DNA of 38,618 nucleotides from Actinomyces oris (GCF_001937445.1 NZ_MSKS01000052.1:1-38618), one strand, 5' to 3'. Numbered from the stretch's first letter, positions 16,463 to 25,142 are shown. The notes: a model not told the origin generated them from the sequence alone. Made by a program: numbers and translations.

Positions 16463-18373
16463 CTACTTCAGCCGCTGCGGGCGGGTGTCGCCGCCGTTGG
16501 AGCGGGCCCGGTCGGAGGGGATGTCCGCGAAGCCCCCCAAGCCGTTGGTGCCGTAGGTGCGGTCCACCGAGGTGGTGTCCCCGGAGATGGTGAGCTTCAC
16601 CGTCGGGGCCAGCGAGCCTCCGCGCACCGGGTTGCCGTCCTTGTTGCCGCCGATGGAGTCGATGAAGGACTCCACCAGGCCGCCGGGCATGACGTAGTGC
16701 GAGTAGGACTGGAAGGTGTACGGGCTCTGGTTGAAGTCCGGTGAGTAGGGCTTACCCGGGTTGAAGTTGAGGTTGATGGGGTTGCCCAGCGCGATACCCG
16801 TGTTCTGGTTGAGCGGCTTGTAGTCGCTTCGCAGCCCGTCGCCCACGAAACCGTAGACGCCCTCGGGGCCCTGGAGCCCGTCGGCATAGGTCTCTCGGTG
16901 CGAGATCGTGAACAGGTAGTACTTGCCGTCCTGGAAGTAGATCTGTGGCCGCTCGGTCTGGTCGTTGACGCAGTTGCCGCTCAGCAGCGGAGGCAGGTAC
17001 TCCCACTGGGTCATCGCCTTGTTCTTGGCCCGGGCCAGACCCACGTTGGCCAGCTGGTAGCGGCCGCCGCGCTGGTTGACCGCCTCGACCGTCTCCGCCT
17101 TGGGGTCGCCCTGCTCGTAGCCGAGGTCCTCCGCGGTGCAGGTGGCCAGAGTGGTGTTCTGCCCGGCCTTGGCCGCGGCGTCGACGTACTGCTGCTCACG
17201 GACGAAGGCCGAGTTGCCCTCGAAGACCATGTACTCGGTGGGGTCCGAGGGGTTGTTCTGGTCACGGAAGGTGAAGGGGTCGCGGAAGTTCACGCCCGGG
17301 TTCTGCTCGCGGGTCTGGTAGTACTTGCCGTCCGGGACGAGCAGCTGGTGCTGGGTGCGGAAACCGGTGAGCCACACGCCGTTCTCGTCGGCGTAGATGC
17401 GTCCCTCGGACTGCACGATTCGCGGGTCGTAGGGCTTGGAGGCCGTGTTGTTGCCTTCCTGAACGTAGCCGTTGTCGCCACTGCCGCCGGTGGTGGTGTT
17501 GTAGAAGGCCACCGAGGTGTAGAACATGCGGATCTTGTTGCCCTCCATGAGGCGGGCCGAACCGGACCACTCGGTCTGGGCCGTGAAGCTCTGGTCCTCG
17601 AAGATCGAGCCGGAGGCGCCGTCGGGGAAGACGTGCCCACCGTAGATCCAGCCGCCGTTGGAGCTGCTGGCGCCGTCGGCCGAGGAGGTCTGCGTGCCGG
17701 CCTTGCGGTAGAAGAAGCCCAGGCGCGCGTGGGTGTGACGGTCATCGAAGGTGTAGCCGGCGTGCCGGTCGGCCACCAGGGAGAAGGCGATCTCCCAGCC
17801 GTTGTAGGAGATCTGGTGGGCGGCCTCATCGGTCAGCGTCCAGGTGTCCCACACCCACACGTCATCGCTCGTGGCCGGGAAGCCGTTGGAGATTTCCGGC
17901 ATCGTGAGCTGCTCGGGCATCGAGTTGGTGCCCGACGGCGCATTGGGGTTGGAGACCCTCTGGATCTGCATGGCGTCAGCACGGGTCCACTTGGCGGTGT
18001 AGTTCTCCTCGACCCCGTGCGCCGCACCGGTGTGCTTGGTGGCGTTGGCCCAGCCGGGGTTGTCGGCCTTGAAGCCCTTCGCGTCTTGGGCGGCGGCCCC
18101 ACCAGCGGCCTGCTGGTCGCTCTGACCCGCCTGGCCCTGTTCAGTCGGGCTCTGGCTCGCCTGCGCCTGACCGGCAGGGGACTGGTCGTTCTTCTGGGCC
18201 ACTCCCGCCTCGGGCGAGGCCTCGGCGGTGGCGGTAGCGGTAGGGGAGGCGCTGGGGGAGGGCGCCTCATCGGCGAGCGCAGTGGTGCCGGACCCGGCCA
18301 CCAGGAGTCCAAGCGTCAGCGCCGCGGCCAGTCGTCTGCGACGGGCGCGGAACGAAATGTGTGTCACGGTCAT
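16463..18373 (-). CDS. GH68 fructosyltransferase (levansucrase/inulosucrase), secreted
   Basis: GH68 enzymes split sucrose and polymerise the fructose to levan or inulin outside the cell. The 636-residue precursor has a Sec signal peptide (RRRRLAAALTLGLLVAGSG, cleavage near TALA-DE at 34). A Gln/Ser/Ala/Pro-rich linker (about 36-98) precedes the five-blade propeller. The catalytic triad is intact: nucleophile D176 in VWVWDTWTL, stabiliser D365 in NFRDPFTF, acid/base E474 in DQTERPQIYF. No LPXTG or repeat domain follows, so the enzyme is likely released. The ATG at 18373 has AAGGA about 12 bases upstream. Levan versus inulin specificity is not predictable by eye. Fructan synthesis is a known plaque trait of oral Actinomyces. 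Confidence 0.93.
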   Translation of the reverse strand: MTVTHISFRARRRRLAAALTLGLLVAGSGTTALADEAPSPSASPTATATAEASPEAGVAQKNDQSPAGQAQASQSPTEQGQAGQSDQQAAGGAAAQDAKGFKADNPGWANATKHTGAAHGVEENYTAKWTRADAMQIQRVSNPNAPSGTNSMPEQLTMPEISNGFPATSDDVWVWDTWTLTDEAAHQISYNGWEIAFSLVADRHAGYTFDDRHTHARLGFFYRKAGTQTSSADGASSSNGGWIYGGHVFPDGASGSIFEDQSFTAQTEWSGSARLMEGNKIRMFYTSVAFYNTTTGGSGDNGYVQEGNNTASKPYDPRIVQSEGRIYADENGVWLTGFRTQHQLLVPDGKYYQTREQNPGVNFRDPFTFRDQNNPSDPTEYMVFEGNSAFVREQQYVDAAAKAGQNTTLATCTAEDLGYEQGDPKAETVEAVNQRGGRYQLANVGLARAKNKAMTQWEYLPPLLSGNCVNDQTERPQIYFQDGKYYLFTISHRETYADGLQGPEGVYGFVGDGLRSDYKPLNQNTGIALGNPINLNFNPGKPYSPDFNQSPYTFQSYSHYVMPGGLVESFIDSIGGNKDGNPVRGGSLAPTVKLTISGDTTSVDRTYGTNGLGGFADIPSDRARSNGGDTRPQRLK

Positions 18374-18706
18374 TGTCCGTACTGTCCTTACTCATGAGGG
18401 ATGAGGGTGTCAGTGCGCCGTGAGCCGATGTTCGTGATCTCCCAGACCCAACCTTAGAAGAACCTGGAGGTGGAGGGACAGGCCTTTGGACCGCTCTGTC
18501 AATATCAGGACACTGCCACCAAAGACGTAGGCCCAGCATTCCCAGGGTTTCTTGAGGTTCTCGGAACTTTGGTGACATAAACCACAGGCCAAAGTGTTAT
18601 CGTCCGGTTAGTCTTGAACGCGTTCTCCGTGAGCTGTCTGGTCTCCCAGCCTGTCGGTTCAGGTGGTCGTCCGCTGCCGGGCGGCCCCGTGTCTAACGGA
18701 GATCCT
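18374..18706. promoter_or_regulatory. Divergent intergenic region with four CTTTGG boxes
   Basis: This 333-bp region separates the GH68 gene (minus) and an LPXTG protein gene (plus). CTTTGG occurs on the plus strand at 18484-18489 and 18567-18572 and on the minus strand at 18519-18524 and 18589-18594. The last pair forms ACTTTGG-16-CCAAAGT. A possible -10 (TATCGT, near 18599) follows the last box and would drive the plus-strand gene. The boxes look like sites for a shared regulator. No coding sequence is seen here. Confidence 0.4.
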
Positions 18707-19900
18707 GTGAATACTCTTCCCATCCGTCTGCGACGGTTATCCGCATCAACAATCGCTTTCCTGGCTGCGCTCGCCCTGAGTGCGGCCAGCCCGGCGGTGG
18801 CCGCTACAGCGCCGAATACGGCGGGGCAGTCCACCACCTCCCTGCGTAACACCTCCACGGTGAGCGCCCAGTCCCTGGCTCAGATGATCGCCGGTCCGAA
18901 GGCGACAGTCTCCAACGCATCCGTCTCCGGCAAGGACGTCCAGATCGGCACCGTCAAGGACCTGCCCGGTGACGGCAACGCCATCACCGAGGGCGTCGCC
19001 CTGTCCACCGGCTCCCTCATCGACCCCGATCCCACCGCCGACTCCGATACCGACATCACCCGCTCCGCGGTCCTGGGACCCAACGACGCCCTGGACACCA
19101 CCGGTGACTTCGGCGTCGTCGAGGACCCGGCGGGACTGGCCAAGGTGGCCGGCACCGATGTCTATGACGAGGCCGTCCTGGAGTTCGACGTCACCGCCAC
19201 CAGCTCCAACATCGTCCTCTACTACAGCCTCGGCTCCGAGGAGTACGCCGGCGCCACCGAGGGCACCCCGGCCTCCTGGCAGTCGCGCGGATACAAGGAC
19301 CCGCTGAGCATCCAGGTCAACGGCACCGAGTGCGCCCACGTCCCCGGCACCCAGACGGCCGTGAGCGCCGCCTCGATCAACGAGTCCTCGAACGCCGCCT
19401 ACTACACGGCCAACGTCTCAGGCCACACGCCGGGGCAGATCCCCGTGGAGTTCAACGGCTACACCTCCGCCCTGCCCTGCCAGGCCTCCGTCACGCCGGG
19501 GCAGAAGGTTCACGTGCGCGTGGCCATCGCCGACGCCCAGGACGGTCAGCTCGACTCCACGGTTCTCCTGCGCACCCAGGGACTGGGCTTCACCGACAAG
19601 CCGATCACCGACCCCTGCAACGCCAAGGCCGGCACCTGTGACATCCCCGGCAAGGGCTCCAACGGGAACGGTTCGAACAACGGCAAGGACTCCACCCCTC
19701 CGCCCGGTCAGGGCAAGCCGGGCGTGACCGACTACAGCGCCGCCTCACCCACCGCGAGCCCCAAGAAGGCGGTGGCCGGTCTGCCCCTGACCGGAACCCA
19801 GGCGCTCGTCCTGGGAGGCATCGCCCTGCTGCTCCTGGCCGGCGGCGGTGTGGCGCTCATGCTGCGTCGTCGTCGCCTGACCGGCTCTGAGGCCGGCTGA
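18707..19900 (+). CDS. LPXTG-anchored surface protein with choice-of-anchor L-like domain
   Basis: I chose the GTG at 18707, which has CGGAG 5 bases upstream and immediately precedes a signal peptide (NTLPIRLRRLSASTIAFLAA, cleavage near AVA at 32); the longer frame from 18614 would bury that signal. The mature part (397-residue precursor) resembles the choice-of-anchor L domain: VSNASVSG, EGVALSTGSL, an aspartate-rich DTDITRS region, YDEAVLEFDVTATSSN, then YYSLGSEEYAGA. A Gly/Asn/Pro-rich stalk (about 315-350) leads to the sorting signal LPLTG (359-363), a hydrophobic segment and an RRRR tail. Sortase would attach it to peptidoglycan. The function is unknown; adhesion or matrix binding would be a guess. 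It is divergent from the fructosyltransferase and ends at a strong terminator. Confidence 0.82.
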   Translation: MNTLPIRLRRLSASTIAFLAALALSAASPAVAATAPNTAGQSTTSLRNTSTVSAQSLAQMIAGPKATVSNASVSGKDVQIGTVKDLPGDGNAITEGVALSTGSLIDPDPTADSDTDITRSAVLGPNDALDTTGDFGVVEDPAGLAKVAGTDVYDEAVLEFDVTATSSNIVLYYSLGSEEYAGATEGTPASWQSRGYKDPLSIQVNGTECAHVPGTQTAVSAASINESSNAAYYTANVSGHTPGQIPVEFNGYTSALPCQASVTPGQKVHVRVAIADAQDGQLDSTVLLRTQGLGFTDKPITDPCNAKAGTCDIPGKGSNGNGSNNGKDSTPPPGQGKPGVTDYSAASPTASPKKAVAGLPLTGTQALVLGGIALLLLAGGGVALMLRRRRLTGSEAG

Positions 19901-19925
19901 CAGAGGCTGCGGCCAGCAGACGGCT

Positions 19926-19961
19926 GACGGGGTGGATGAGGCTCTCCTCATCCACCCCGTC
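19926..19961 (+). terminator. Terminator after the LPXTG protein gene
   Basis: GACGGGGTGGATGAG, loop gctctc, and CTCATCCACCCCGTC form a perfect 15-bp stem, followed by a T-rich TGTCTGTGTCT. Lying between convergent genes, it can also act on the small minus-strand gene. Confidence 0.88.
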
Positions 19962-19994
19962 TGTCTGTGTCTGCGGCTCACCGCTGTTGGGCAC

Positions 19995-20219
19995 TCAGTC
20001 CTCCTCCGACCGGGAGGCGCGACGTGCCGCCAGCTCCTTGGCCAGCATCGCGCAGCCCAGGATGCACAGCGGCATGGAGGCCAGCCACAACAGGGTGCTG
20101 ATGCGGGACAACGGCGAGGTCTGAGCCAGGACGGGCAGGACGGCGGCGATGACGATGACCGCCGTCCACACACCGACTCGCCGTGCACTGCGCGGTTTGC
20201 GGACGTCGTCGGGACTCAT
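19995..20219 (-). CDS. Small two-helix membrane protein, unknown function
   Basis: The 74-residue product starts at the ATG at 20219 (MSPDDVRKPRSARR), with GAGAGGA upstream. It has two predicted membrane segments (about 16-33 and 43-60) and a charged C-terminus ending RASRSEED. I recognise no family. It begins 13 bp after acyP on the same strand, so the two are probably cotranscribed. A longer frame starting at 20276 would overlap acyP and is less likely. Confidence 0.6.
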   Translation of the reverse strand: MSPDDVRKPRSARRVGVWTAVIVIAAVLPVLAQTSPLSRISTLLWLASMPLCILGCAMLAKELAARRASRSEED

Positions 20220-20232
20220 GGCCCCGATCCTC

Positions 20233-20538
20233 TCACCCGGTGATCTCGAACCTGCGCTCATCCAGGCAGCCGGCACGCAGGTCGGTCACGGTGAGCCGGC
20301 GCACCGAGGCCCACCTGGGGCCGTGCCGCAGCCACGCGATCAGCCGGCCCACGGCCTCCGGCTCACCCTGGGCCACGACCTCGACGTCGCCGTCGGGCAG
20401 GTTACGGACCCGCCCCACCACCCCCAGCTCCTGGGCGGTGTAGGCGCAGTGGTAGCGGAAGCCCACCCCCTGGACCGTGCCCTGGACCAGGACGTGAACG
20501 GTTCTCACAGTGCTGGCACTCAAACCGGCGTCGCTCAT
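20233..20538 (-). CDS. acyP: Acylphosphatase
   Basis: This small enzyme hydrolyses acyl phosphates such as acetyl phosphate or 1,3-bisphosphoglycerate. The 101-residue product contains the family signature [18 protein letters not shown], with the phosphate-binding R28, and [18 protein letters not shown], with the catalytic N46. A ten-residue N-terminal extension is longer than in minimal homologues. It diverges from the exonuclease III gene across 46 bp and precedes the small membrane protein gene. Confidence 0.93.
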   Translation of the reverse strand: MSDAGLSASTVRTVHVLVQGTVQGVGFRYHCAYTAQELGVVGRVRNLPDGDVEVVAQGEPEAVGRLIAWLRHGPRWASVRRLTVTDLRAGCLDERRFEITG

Positions 20539-20571
20539 GGTTCTATCGTCTCAGGCTCAGGGCCGAGCACG

Positions 20572-20577
20572 TAGGCT
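20572..20577 (+). promoter_or_regulatory. Candidate -10 for a leaderless xth transcript
   Basis: TAGGCT (TAnnnT) ends 7 bases before the xth ATG at 20585. No ribosome binding site is present between them, so a leaderless message is likely. Confidence 0.4.
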
Positions 20578-20584
20578 TGCCGCC

Positions 20585-21418
20585 ATGCGTATCGCCACCG
20601 TCAACGTCAACGGCATCCGGGCCGCCGCCCGCAAGGGCATGGGGGAGTGGCTCACCGCCTCAGCCCCCGACATCCTCCTGCTCCAGGAGGTCCGGGCCGA
20701 CGAGCAGATCGCCGTCGACCTCCTGCCCGGCTACGAGACCGCCATCTGGCCCTGCCGCATCAAGGGGCGTGCGGGTGTGGGCGTCGCCGTGCGCGACGGC
20801 GGCCCCGCCACCCTCGGCGAGCTGCGTTACGGCGTGGCCGCTGCCGGCACCGAGGAACCCGACGTCGACTCCGGCCGCTGGCTCGAGGCCGACCTGAGCC
20901 TCACCGGCTTCGACGGCATCGAGCGGCTCACCGTCATCTCCGCCTACCTGCACTCGGGCCAGCTGGGCACCGAGAAGATGGACCAGAAGTACGCCCACCT
21001 CGAGCTCGTCGACAACCGCATGGCCGAGCTCCTGGCCGCCGCCCGCGACGGCGGCCCCCAGGTCGTCATGGCCGGGGACCTCAACGTGGTGCGCTCCGAG
21101 CGCGACATCAAGAACTGGAAGCCCAACCACAACAAGATCGCCGGCGTCATGGACGAGGAGATCGCCCATCTGGAGGGTTGGTTCGCCTCCGGCTGGGTGG
21201 ACGCCTCGCGCCACCTCGTGGGGGACGAGGAGCAGGGGCCCTACACGTGGTGGTCCCAGCGCGGCAAGGCCTTCGACAACAACGCCGGCTGGCGGATCGA
21301 CTACCAGGTCCTCACCCCCGCCCTGGCCGAACGGGCCCACAGCGTCACTGTGGACCGGGCGCCGGACTACGCCTCGCGCTGGTCCGACCACGCCCCGCTC
21401 GTCGTTGAGTACCGCTGA
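20585..21418 (+). CDS. xth: Exodeoxyribonuclease III-family AP endonuclease
   Basis: Members incise DNA 5' to abasic sites and remove 3' blocking groups in base excision repair. The 277-residue protein opens MRIATVNVNGIRAA and carries the metal-binding E35 in LLLQEVRAD, the YLHSGQ segment, the catalytic GDLNVVRSERDIKN, and the C-terminal WSDHAPLVVEYR with the catalytic Asp-His pair. The start is the ATG at 20585; a longer frame back to 20510 overlaps acyP and lacks homology. Length and motifs are those of the ExoA/XthA family. It appears monocistronic. Confidence 0.94.
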   Translation: MRIATVNVNGIRAAARKGMGEWLTASAPDILLLQEVRADEQIAVDLLPGYETAIWPCRIKGRAGVGVAVRDGGPATLGELRYGVAAAGTEEPDVDSGRWLEADLSLTGFDGIERLTVISAYLHSGQLGTEKMDQKYAHLELVDNRMAELLAAARDGGPQVVMAGDLNVVRSERDIKNWKPNHNKIAGVMDEEIAHLEGWFASGWVDASRHLVGDEEQGPYTWWSQRGKAFDNNAGWRIDYQVLTPALAERAHSVTVDRAPDYASRWSDHAPLVVEYR

Positions 21419-21713
21419 GAACCTGCCTCGGCCGAGAGGGGCCGATACGACGCTGGCCGGGGGCTCGTACGCCGGTTCGGCTCAGGCTCGCTGCCCGCCG
21501 GCCCGCCCGCCCTCATCGGGGACTTACCTATCGACCGGGGACTGCGCTGTCCTACACATGACTGGGGTGCCACCATCACCGTTTGGGGGAGAAGTACGTT
21601 CTGGTCGGACAACGCAGTTCTCGATCCGTTCTACTGACAGCTGTGCGCGCCAGCCGCTGCCGGTGGGGCGGGCGAGGACTCTCGCGTGCGGTCTGCCCGA
21701 CCCCGACGGCCTC
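21419..21713. other. Non-coding gap between convergent xth and ABC permease genes
   Basis: In this 295-bp GC-rich stretch I see no convincing gene, repeat or strong terminator hairpin. A plus-strand open frame crossing it continues as an antisense shadow of the permease gene. Confidence 0.5.
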
Positions 21714-23153
21714 TCAGTAGCGGATCGCGTCGATCGGCCGGATGCGAGTGGCCACGATCGCCGGGATGATGCCCGCCAGCGCGCCCACGGCGGTGGCCGC
21801 GACGAGGCCGATGACGGCCGCCACCATGGGGAAGGGCGGGGTCGTGGTCACCGGGATGCCCAGGAAGGTGCCCAGTGGCGTGACACGCATTCCCACGATC
21901 GCGATCCCGATGCCGACGACGCCGGCGACCACGGTGGCCACCACCGACTCCAGCATGATGGAGAAGAAGATGCGCCGGCTCGTCGCCCCGAAGGAGCGCC
22001 GCACCCCGATCTCGTGGATGCGTTGACGCACGGTCACCAGTGAGATGTTGACCAGGCTCAGGGCCCCTAGCAGCATGACGAACACGCCGGCGGCCGTGAC
22101 CACCTGGGTGAAGGTGTTCGCGCTGGAGGTGAAGCCACCGCCCTGGAGGTTGTCCTCGGCCTGGGTCGAGCCCTGACCGAAGCGCGCGTCCAGGTCCTTC
22201 TTGGCCAGGCTGGCGACCTCCTTCGCGCCGTCCTGACCGGCCCAGATCTCCAGGGTGGGGGCGGGACGGGCGGCGTCCTTGGGCAGCCAGCGCTCATAGG
22301 GCGTGTTGAGAGCGAAGGCGGTCACGGGCTGGGTACACGGCAGGTCCTTGTCCCGCTCGGGGTCGCCGGTGCAGCCGATGAGGGAGAGGTCCTCCGCCTC
22401 CAGCACGCCGACGATCGTGAAAGAGGTCTGCACCGGGGAGAAGGAGGTGACGGTGATCGGCTCGGTGAGCTGCTGGATCCCCATGGCGTCGAGGAAGCCC
22501 TGGGTGACGACCATGCTCGGGGAGAGGTCGTCCTCGTCCTGCGCGGTGAACCAGCGCCCCTGGGAGATGGTCTTGTGGTGCAGGAGCCCGTAGCCCAGGC
22601 TCACAGTCTGGGTGGGCACGCTCCGAGCGCCGTCGGGGAAGGAGAATCGGACGTTGGAGGTGTAGGTCGTCGCCCAGGACTTGACGTCGTAGCGCTCGAC
22701 GAAGCTGTTCATCGCCCCTGAGATCTTCGCCGCGGTCGCAGCGCTGGTCGTGGAGCCTCCGCCCGCGCCACCGGCACCGCCTACACCACCGGCACCACCT
22801 GCGCCATTCGCACCACTTGCGCCGTTCGCACCTCCTGCGCCGCCCGCACCGTCGCCGCCGCTTGAGTCTCCGCTGGTGCTCGACTCGGGTGCGTCGTCGG
22901 CCTGGAGGGCCTGGTCCAGGCCCTTGCCGGTGGGGCTGACGTTGATCGTCACCGTGCCCGGGCGGCCGGTGTACTTCTCGCTGACCTTGTTGATGGCATC
23001 GACGGAGACCTGCCCCAGGGCGATGACGAAGGTCATGGCCGCCACCGCCGCCGCCACGCCCACCAGGGACAGCAGGACCCTCAGCTTGCCGATGCGCAGC
23101 TGGGCCCAGGCCTCGACGATGGCGCCGAAGAATCCGGTGAGAATGCCGTTCAT
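21714..23153 (-). CDS. MacB/FtsX-type ABC transporter permease with Gly-Ala-rich insert
   Basis: This is the membrane subunit of a MacB-like (mechanotransmission) ABC system. The 479-residue protein has TM1 at about 25-47 and a large extracytoplasmic domain (about 50-350). Three further helices lie within 355-479 and include VRQRIHEIGVRRSFGATSRRI, the family's coupling segment. It ends ATRIRPIDAIRY, typical of the group. Residues about 99-133 are ten tandem Gly-Ala-X triplets inside the outer domain. Its ATG overlaps the ATPase stop (ATGA). With the adaptor it forms a three-gene MacA-MacB-like set, probably exporting a peptide, drug or lipid-linked substrate. The substrate is unknown. Confidence 0.87.
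   Translation of the reverse strand: MNGILTGFFGAIVEAWAQLRIGKLRVLLSLVGVAAAVAAMTFVIALGQVSVDAINKVSEKYTGRPGTVTINVSPTGKGLDQALQADDAPESSTSGDSSGGDGAGGAGGANGASGANGAGGAGGVGGAGGAGGGSTTSAATAAKISGAMNSFVERYDVKSWATTYTSNVRFSFPDGARSVPTQTVSLGYGLLHHKTISQGRWFTAQDEDDLSPSMVVTQGFLDAMGIQQLTEPITVTSFSPVQTSFTIVGVLEAEDLSLIGCTGDPERDKDLPCTQPVTAFALNTPYERWLPKDAARPAPTLEIWAGQDGAKEVASLAKKDLDARFGQGSTQAEDNLQGGGFTSSANTFTQVVTAAGVFVMLLGALSLVNISLVTVRQRIHEIGVRRSFGATSRRIFFSIMLESVVATVVAGVVGIGIAIVGMRVTPLGTFLGIPVTTTPPFPMVAAVIGLVAATAVGALAGIIPAIVATRIRPIDAIRY
22755..22859 (-). repeat. 9-bp tandem repeat encoding (Gly-Ala-X) triplets
   Basis: The permease gene contains about ten imperfect 9-bp units giving GAG GAG GAN GAS GAN GAG GAG GVG GAG GAG. 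Copy-number change would stay in frame, so length variation among strains is plausible. Confidence 0.8.
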
Positions 23154-23938
23154 GAGGCTCCTTCGTGGCTGGTGGGCGCAGACGGGTAGGGGGATGTTGG
23201 AGGGGCGACGACCTCACCGAACTCCTCCAGGCTGCCGACCTTGCGACGCGTGACGGAGATCGGGGTGAGGGTGCCGTGGTCGAGCCGGTACTGGGTGTGG
23301 GCGCGGCCGGCCACAGCCAGGTCGTGCGTGATGATGATGAGGGCGGCGCCGTTGTCGGCGCACTGGCGCTCCAGGAGCGTCATGACCGAGTTGCCGGTGT
23401 CGACGTCGAGGGCGCCGGTGGGCTCGTCGGCCAGGATGACGCTGGGGCGCCGGGACAGCGCCCTGGCGATGGCCACCCGCTGCTGCTCGCCTCCCGACAG
23501 GCGTGAGATGGGCGAGCCCACCTTGTCTCCCAGGCCCACGGCCTCCAGCAGCTCCGCGGCCCGCGCGCTGCGGGTCCAGAAGGCTCTGCCGGTGTCGTAC
23601 AGGAGCGGGGCGGCCACGTTCTCGGTGGTGGTCAGCCCCGGGATGAGGTTGAAGGATTGGAAGACGAAGCCGAAGGTCTGCCCCCGCAGGTGGGCGCGGC
23701 GGCTCTCCCCGAGCCGGGAGGTGTCGGTGTCGGAGAGCGTGTAGCGGCCCGACGTCGGCTTGTCGATGAGGCCCAGGATGTTGAGCAGGGTGGACTTACC
23801 CGTTCCCGAGCGTCCCACGATGGCCACGTGCTCACCGGGGGAGACGCTCAGGTTGACTCCCGTGAGGATCTGCAGGGGCTCGGAGTCGGGAACGGTGAAG
23901 GTGCGGGTGATCTCCCGCAGCTCCAGCAGCCCGCTCAC
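23150..23938 (-). CDS. MacB/LolD-type ABC transporter ATP-binding protein
   Basis: This is the cytoplasmic ATPase of the three-gene efflux system. The 262-residue protein has Walker A GRSGTGKSTLLN, a Q-loop in VFQSFNLIPGLTT, signature LSGGEQQRVAIARAL, Walker B VILADEPTGALD, and an H-loop IITHD. The pattern LTTTENVAAPLLY is typical of the LolD/MacB group. The C-terminal 45 residues form a low-complexity tail. The GTG at 23938 overlaps the adaptor stop by 4 bases and has AAGGAG upstream; the gene's end overlaps the permease start. Confidence 0.95.
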   Translation of the reverse strand: MSGLLELREITRTFTVPDSEPLQILTGVNLSVSPGEHVAIVGRSGTGKSTLLNILGLIDKPTSGRYTLSDTDTSRLGESRRAHLRGQTFGFVFQSFNLIPGLTTTENVAAPLLYDTGRAFWTRSARAAELLEAVGLGDKVGSPISRLSGGEQQRVAIARALSRRPSVILADEPTGALDVDTGNSVMTLLERQCADNGAALIIITHDLAVAGRAHTQYRLDHGTLTPISVTRRKVGSLEEFGEVVAPPTSPYPSAPTSHEGAS

Positions 23939-24990
23939 AGGATCTCCTTGCCTTCGGAGTCGTAGCAGGCGGAGTTGTCCGGCTCACAGGTGTCCGGCGT
24001 CCCGGTGCGGCGCGTGTCCTTGTTGGGGACGAACTGCAGGACCTGCTGGTCGGCCTTGAGGCCGGCGGTGATCTGGATGTTCGTACCGTCCGTGATCCCC
24101 AGCTTCACAGCGGTCTTGACCGCCTTGGAGGTGTCCCCGGACTCGGGTACCAGCCACACGAAGCCCGAGCCGACCTTGCCCTCCACGGCGGTGACCGGAA
24201 CCATCAGGGCGTCTGAGGCGCTGCCGGCGTCAACGCTGATGGTCACCGGCATGCCGGCGAAGACCTTCTGGTCGCCGGGAACCGCGCAGCGCATCTCCAC
24301 GCTGGTACCGTCGCCGGAGGTGGTCGTCGTCGAGCCGTCCCCGCCGGTGGTCGTGGAGGTGGAGGCCTTGGTGCCGACCTTGAGGTTGTTGCACTGGAAG
24401 GGCGCCGGGCCCCCTTCCAGGGTCAGGGTCGCGGCAGTGGGGGCGTTGGTGAGCCGGTACTGCTGCGCGGCGCTGACGGTGCCGGTGGCCGAGTAGGTCG
24501 AGGGGGTGATGGTGGCCACGACGACGCCGACGCCGGTCTCCTGCTGCTTGATGACCTTGGGGTTCACGGTGCCGCTGACGGGGGCGTAGATCGTGGACCA
24601 GGTCACCTTGTCCTCGGTCGGGGTCTGGGTGACGTTGCCACTCTCATCGGTCTTGGTCACCGGAGGCTGGGACTCGGAGTGCTTGATGTGGAGCAGCGGG
24701 TCGCCGGCACTGACCTGGCTGTCCTTCTCCACGACGACGGAGTCCACCACGCCGGCCAGGTCGGCCTGGACCTCGACCGTGGCGTCCTGGACGATATGCC
24801 CCTTGACCTCAACCTTGTTGGCGATGCTGCCCTTGGTCACGGTGGCGGTCTTGACATCAGCGGCGTAACCGGGAGAGATGTCAGCGGTGGTGCCGTCGCT
24901 CTGCGAGGGGAAGAAGGCGATCTTCACCAGGGCGACGGCGACGACCACCGCGATGAGGGTCTTGAGGGCGGGCCAGACGAAGCGCTTCAC
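23935..24990 (-). CDS. Membrane-anchored periplasmic-adaptor-like protein (MacA/HlyD type)
   Basis: The protein is the extracytoplasmic adaptor partner of the downstream ATPase and permease. I chose the GTG at 24990 because GGAGG lies exactly 5 bases upstream; frames from 25002 or 25023 have no ribosome site. The 351-residue product has one N-terminal membrane anchor (VWPALKTLIAVVVAVALVKI) and then biotinyl-lipoyl-like halves: VEVKGHIVQDATVEVQADLAG with AGDPLLHIKHSE, and later STIYAPVSGTV. A Thr/Ser/Gly-rich loop (TSTTTGGDGSTTTTSG) sits in the middle. The C-terminal beta-barrel region contains VFAGMPVTISVDAG and LMVPVTAVEG. The last 25 residues contain two Cys. It is the first gene of the operon. 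Confidence 0.85.
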   Translation of the reverse strand: MKRFVWPALKTLIAVVVAVALVKIAFFPSQSDGTTADISPGYAADVKTATVTKGSIANKVEVKGHIVQDATVEVQADLAGVVDSVVVEKDSQVSAGDPLLHIKHSESQPPVTKTDESGNVTQTPTEDKVTWSTIYAPVSGTVNPKVIKQQETGVGVVVATITPSTYSATGTVSAAQQYRLTNAPTAATLTLEGGPAPFQCNNLKVGTKASTSTTTGGDGSTTTTSGDGTSVEMRCAVPGDQKVFAGMPVTISVDAGSASDALMVPVTAVEGKVGSGFVWLVPESGDTSKAVKTAVKLGITDGTNIQITAGLKADQQVLQFVPNKDTRRTGTPDTCEPDNSACYDSEGKEIL

Positions 24991-25112
24991 GGCGTCCTCC
25001 ATGGAAGGCAACGGAATCAGCACCGGGAAGAAAGACCGGGATCCTGATTAATACACACAGAGACTATGGCAGGGGTAGTTGCCTGACCTCATCCTGAAGG
25101 AGGAACGCTGAA

Positions 25113-25142
25113 AGCCCTCTCCAACCAAGGTTGGAGAGGGCT
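25113..25142 (-). terminator. Terminator after galK
   Basis: AGCCCTCTCCAACC and GGTTGGAGAGGGCT form a perfect 14-bp stem with a tiny loop, followed on the minus strand by TTTCAGCG. It separates galK from the efflux operon downstream. Confidence 0.85.

Noticed and set aside
21405..22043. Plus-strand frame crossing the xth-permease gap
   Set aside because: It has no ribosome site or homology and most of it is antisense to the permease.
22755..22859. Tandem units as a possible CRISPR array
   Set aside because: The units are 9 bp with no spacers and encode Gly-Ala-X inside a gene.
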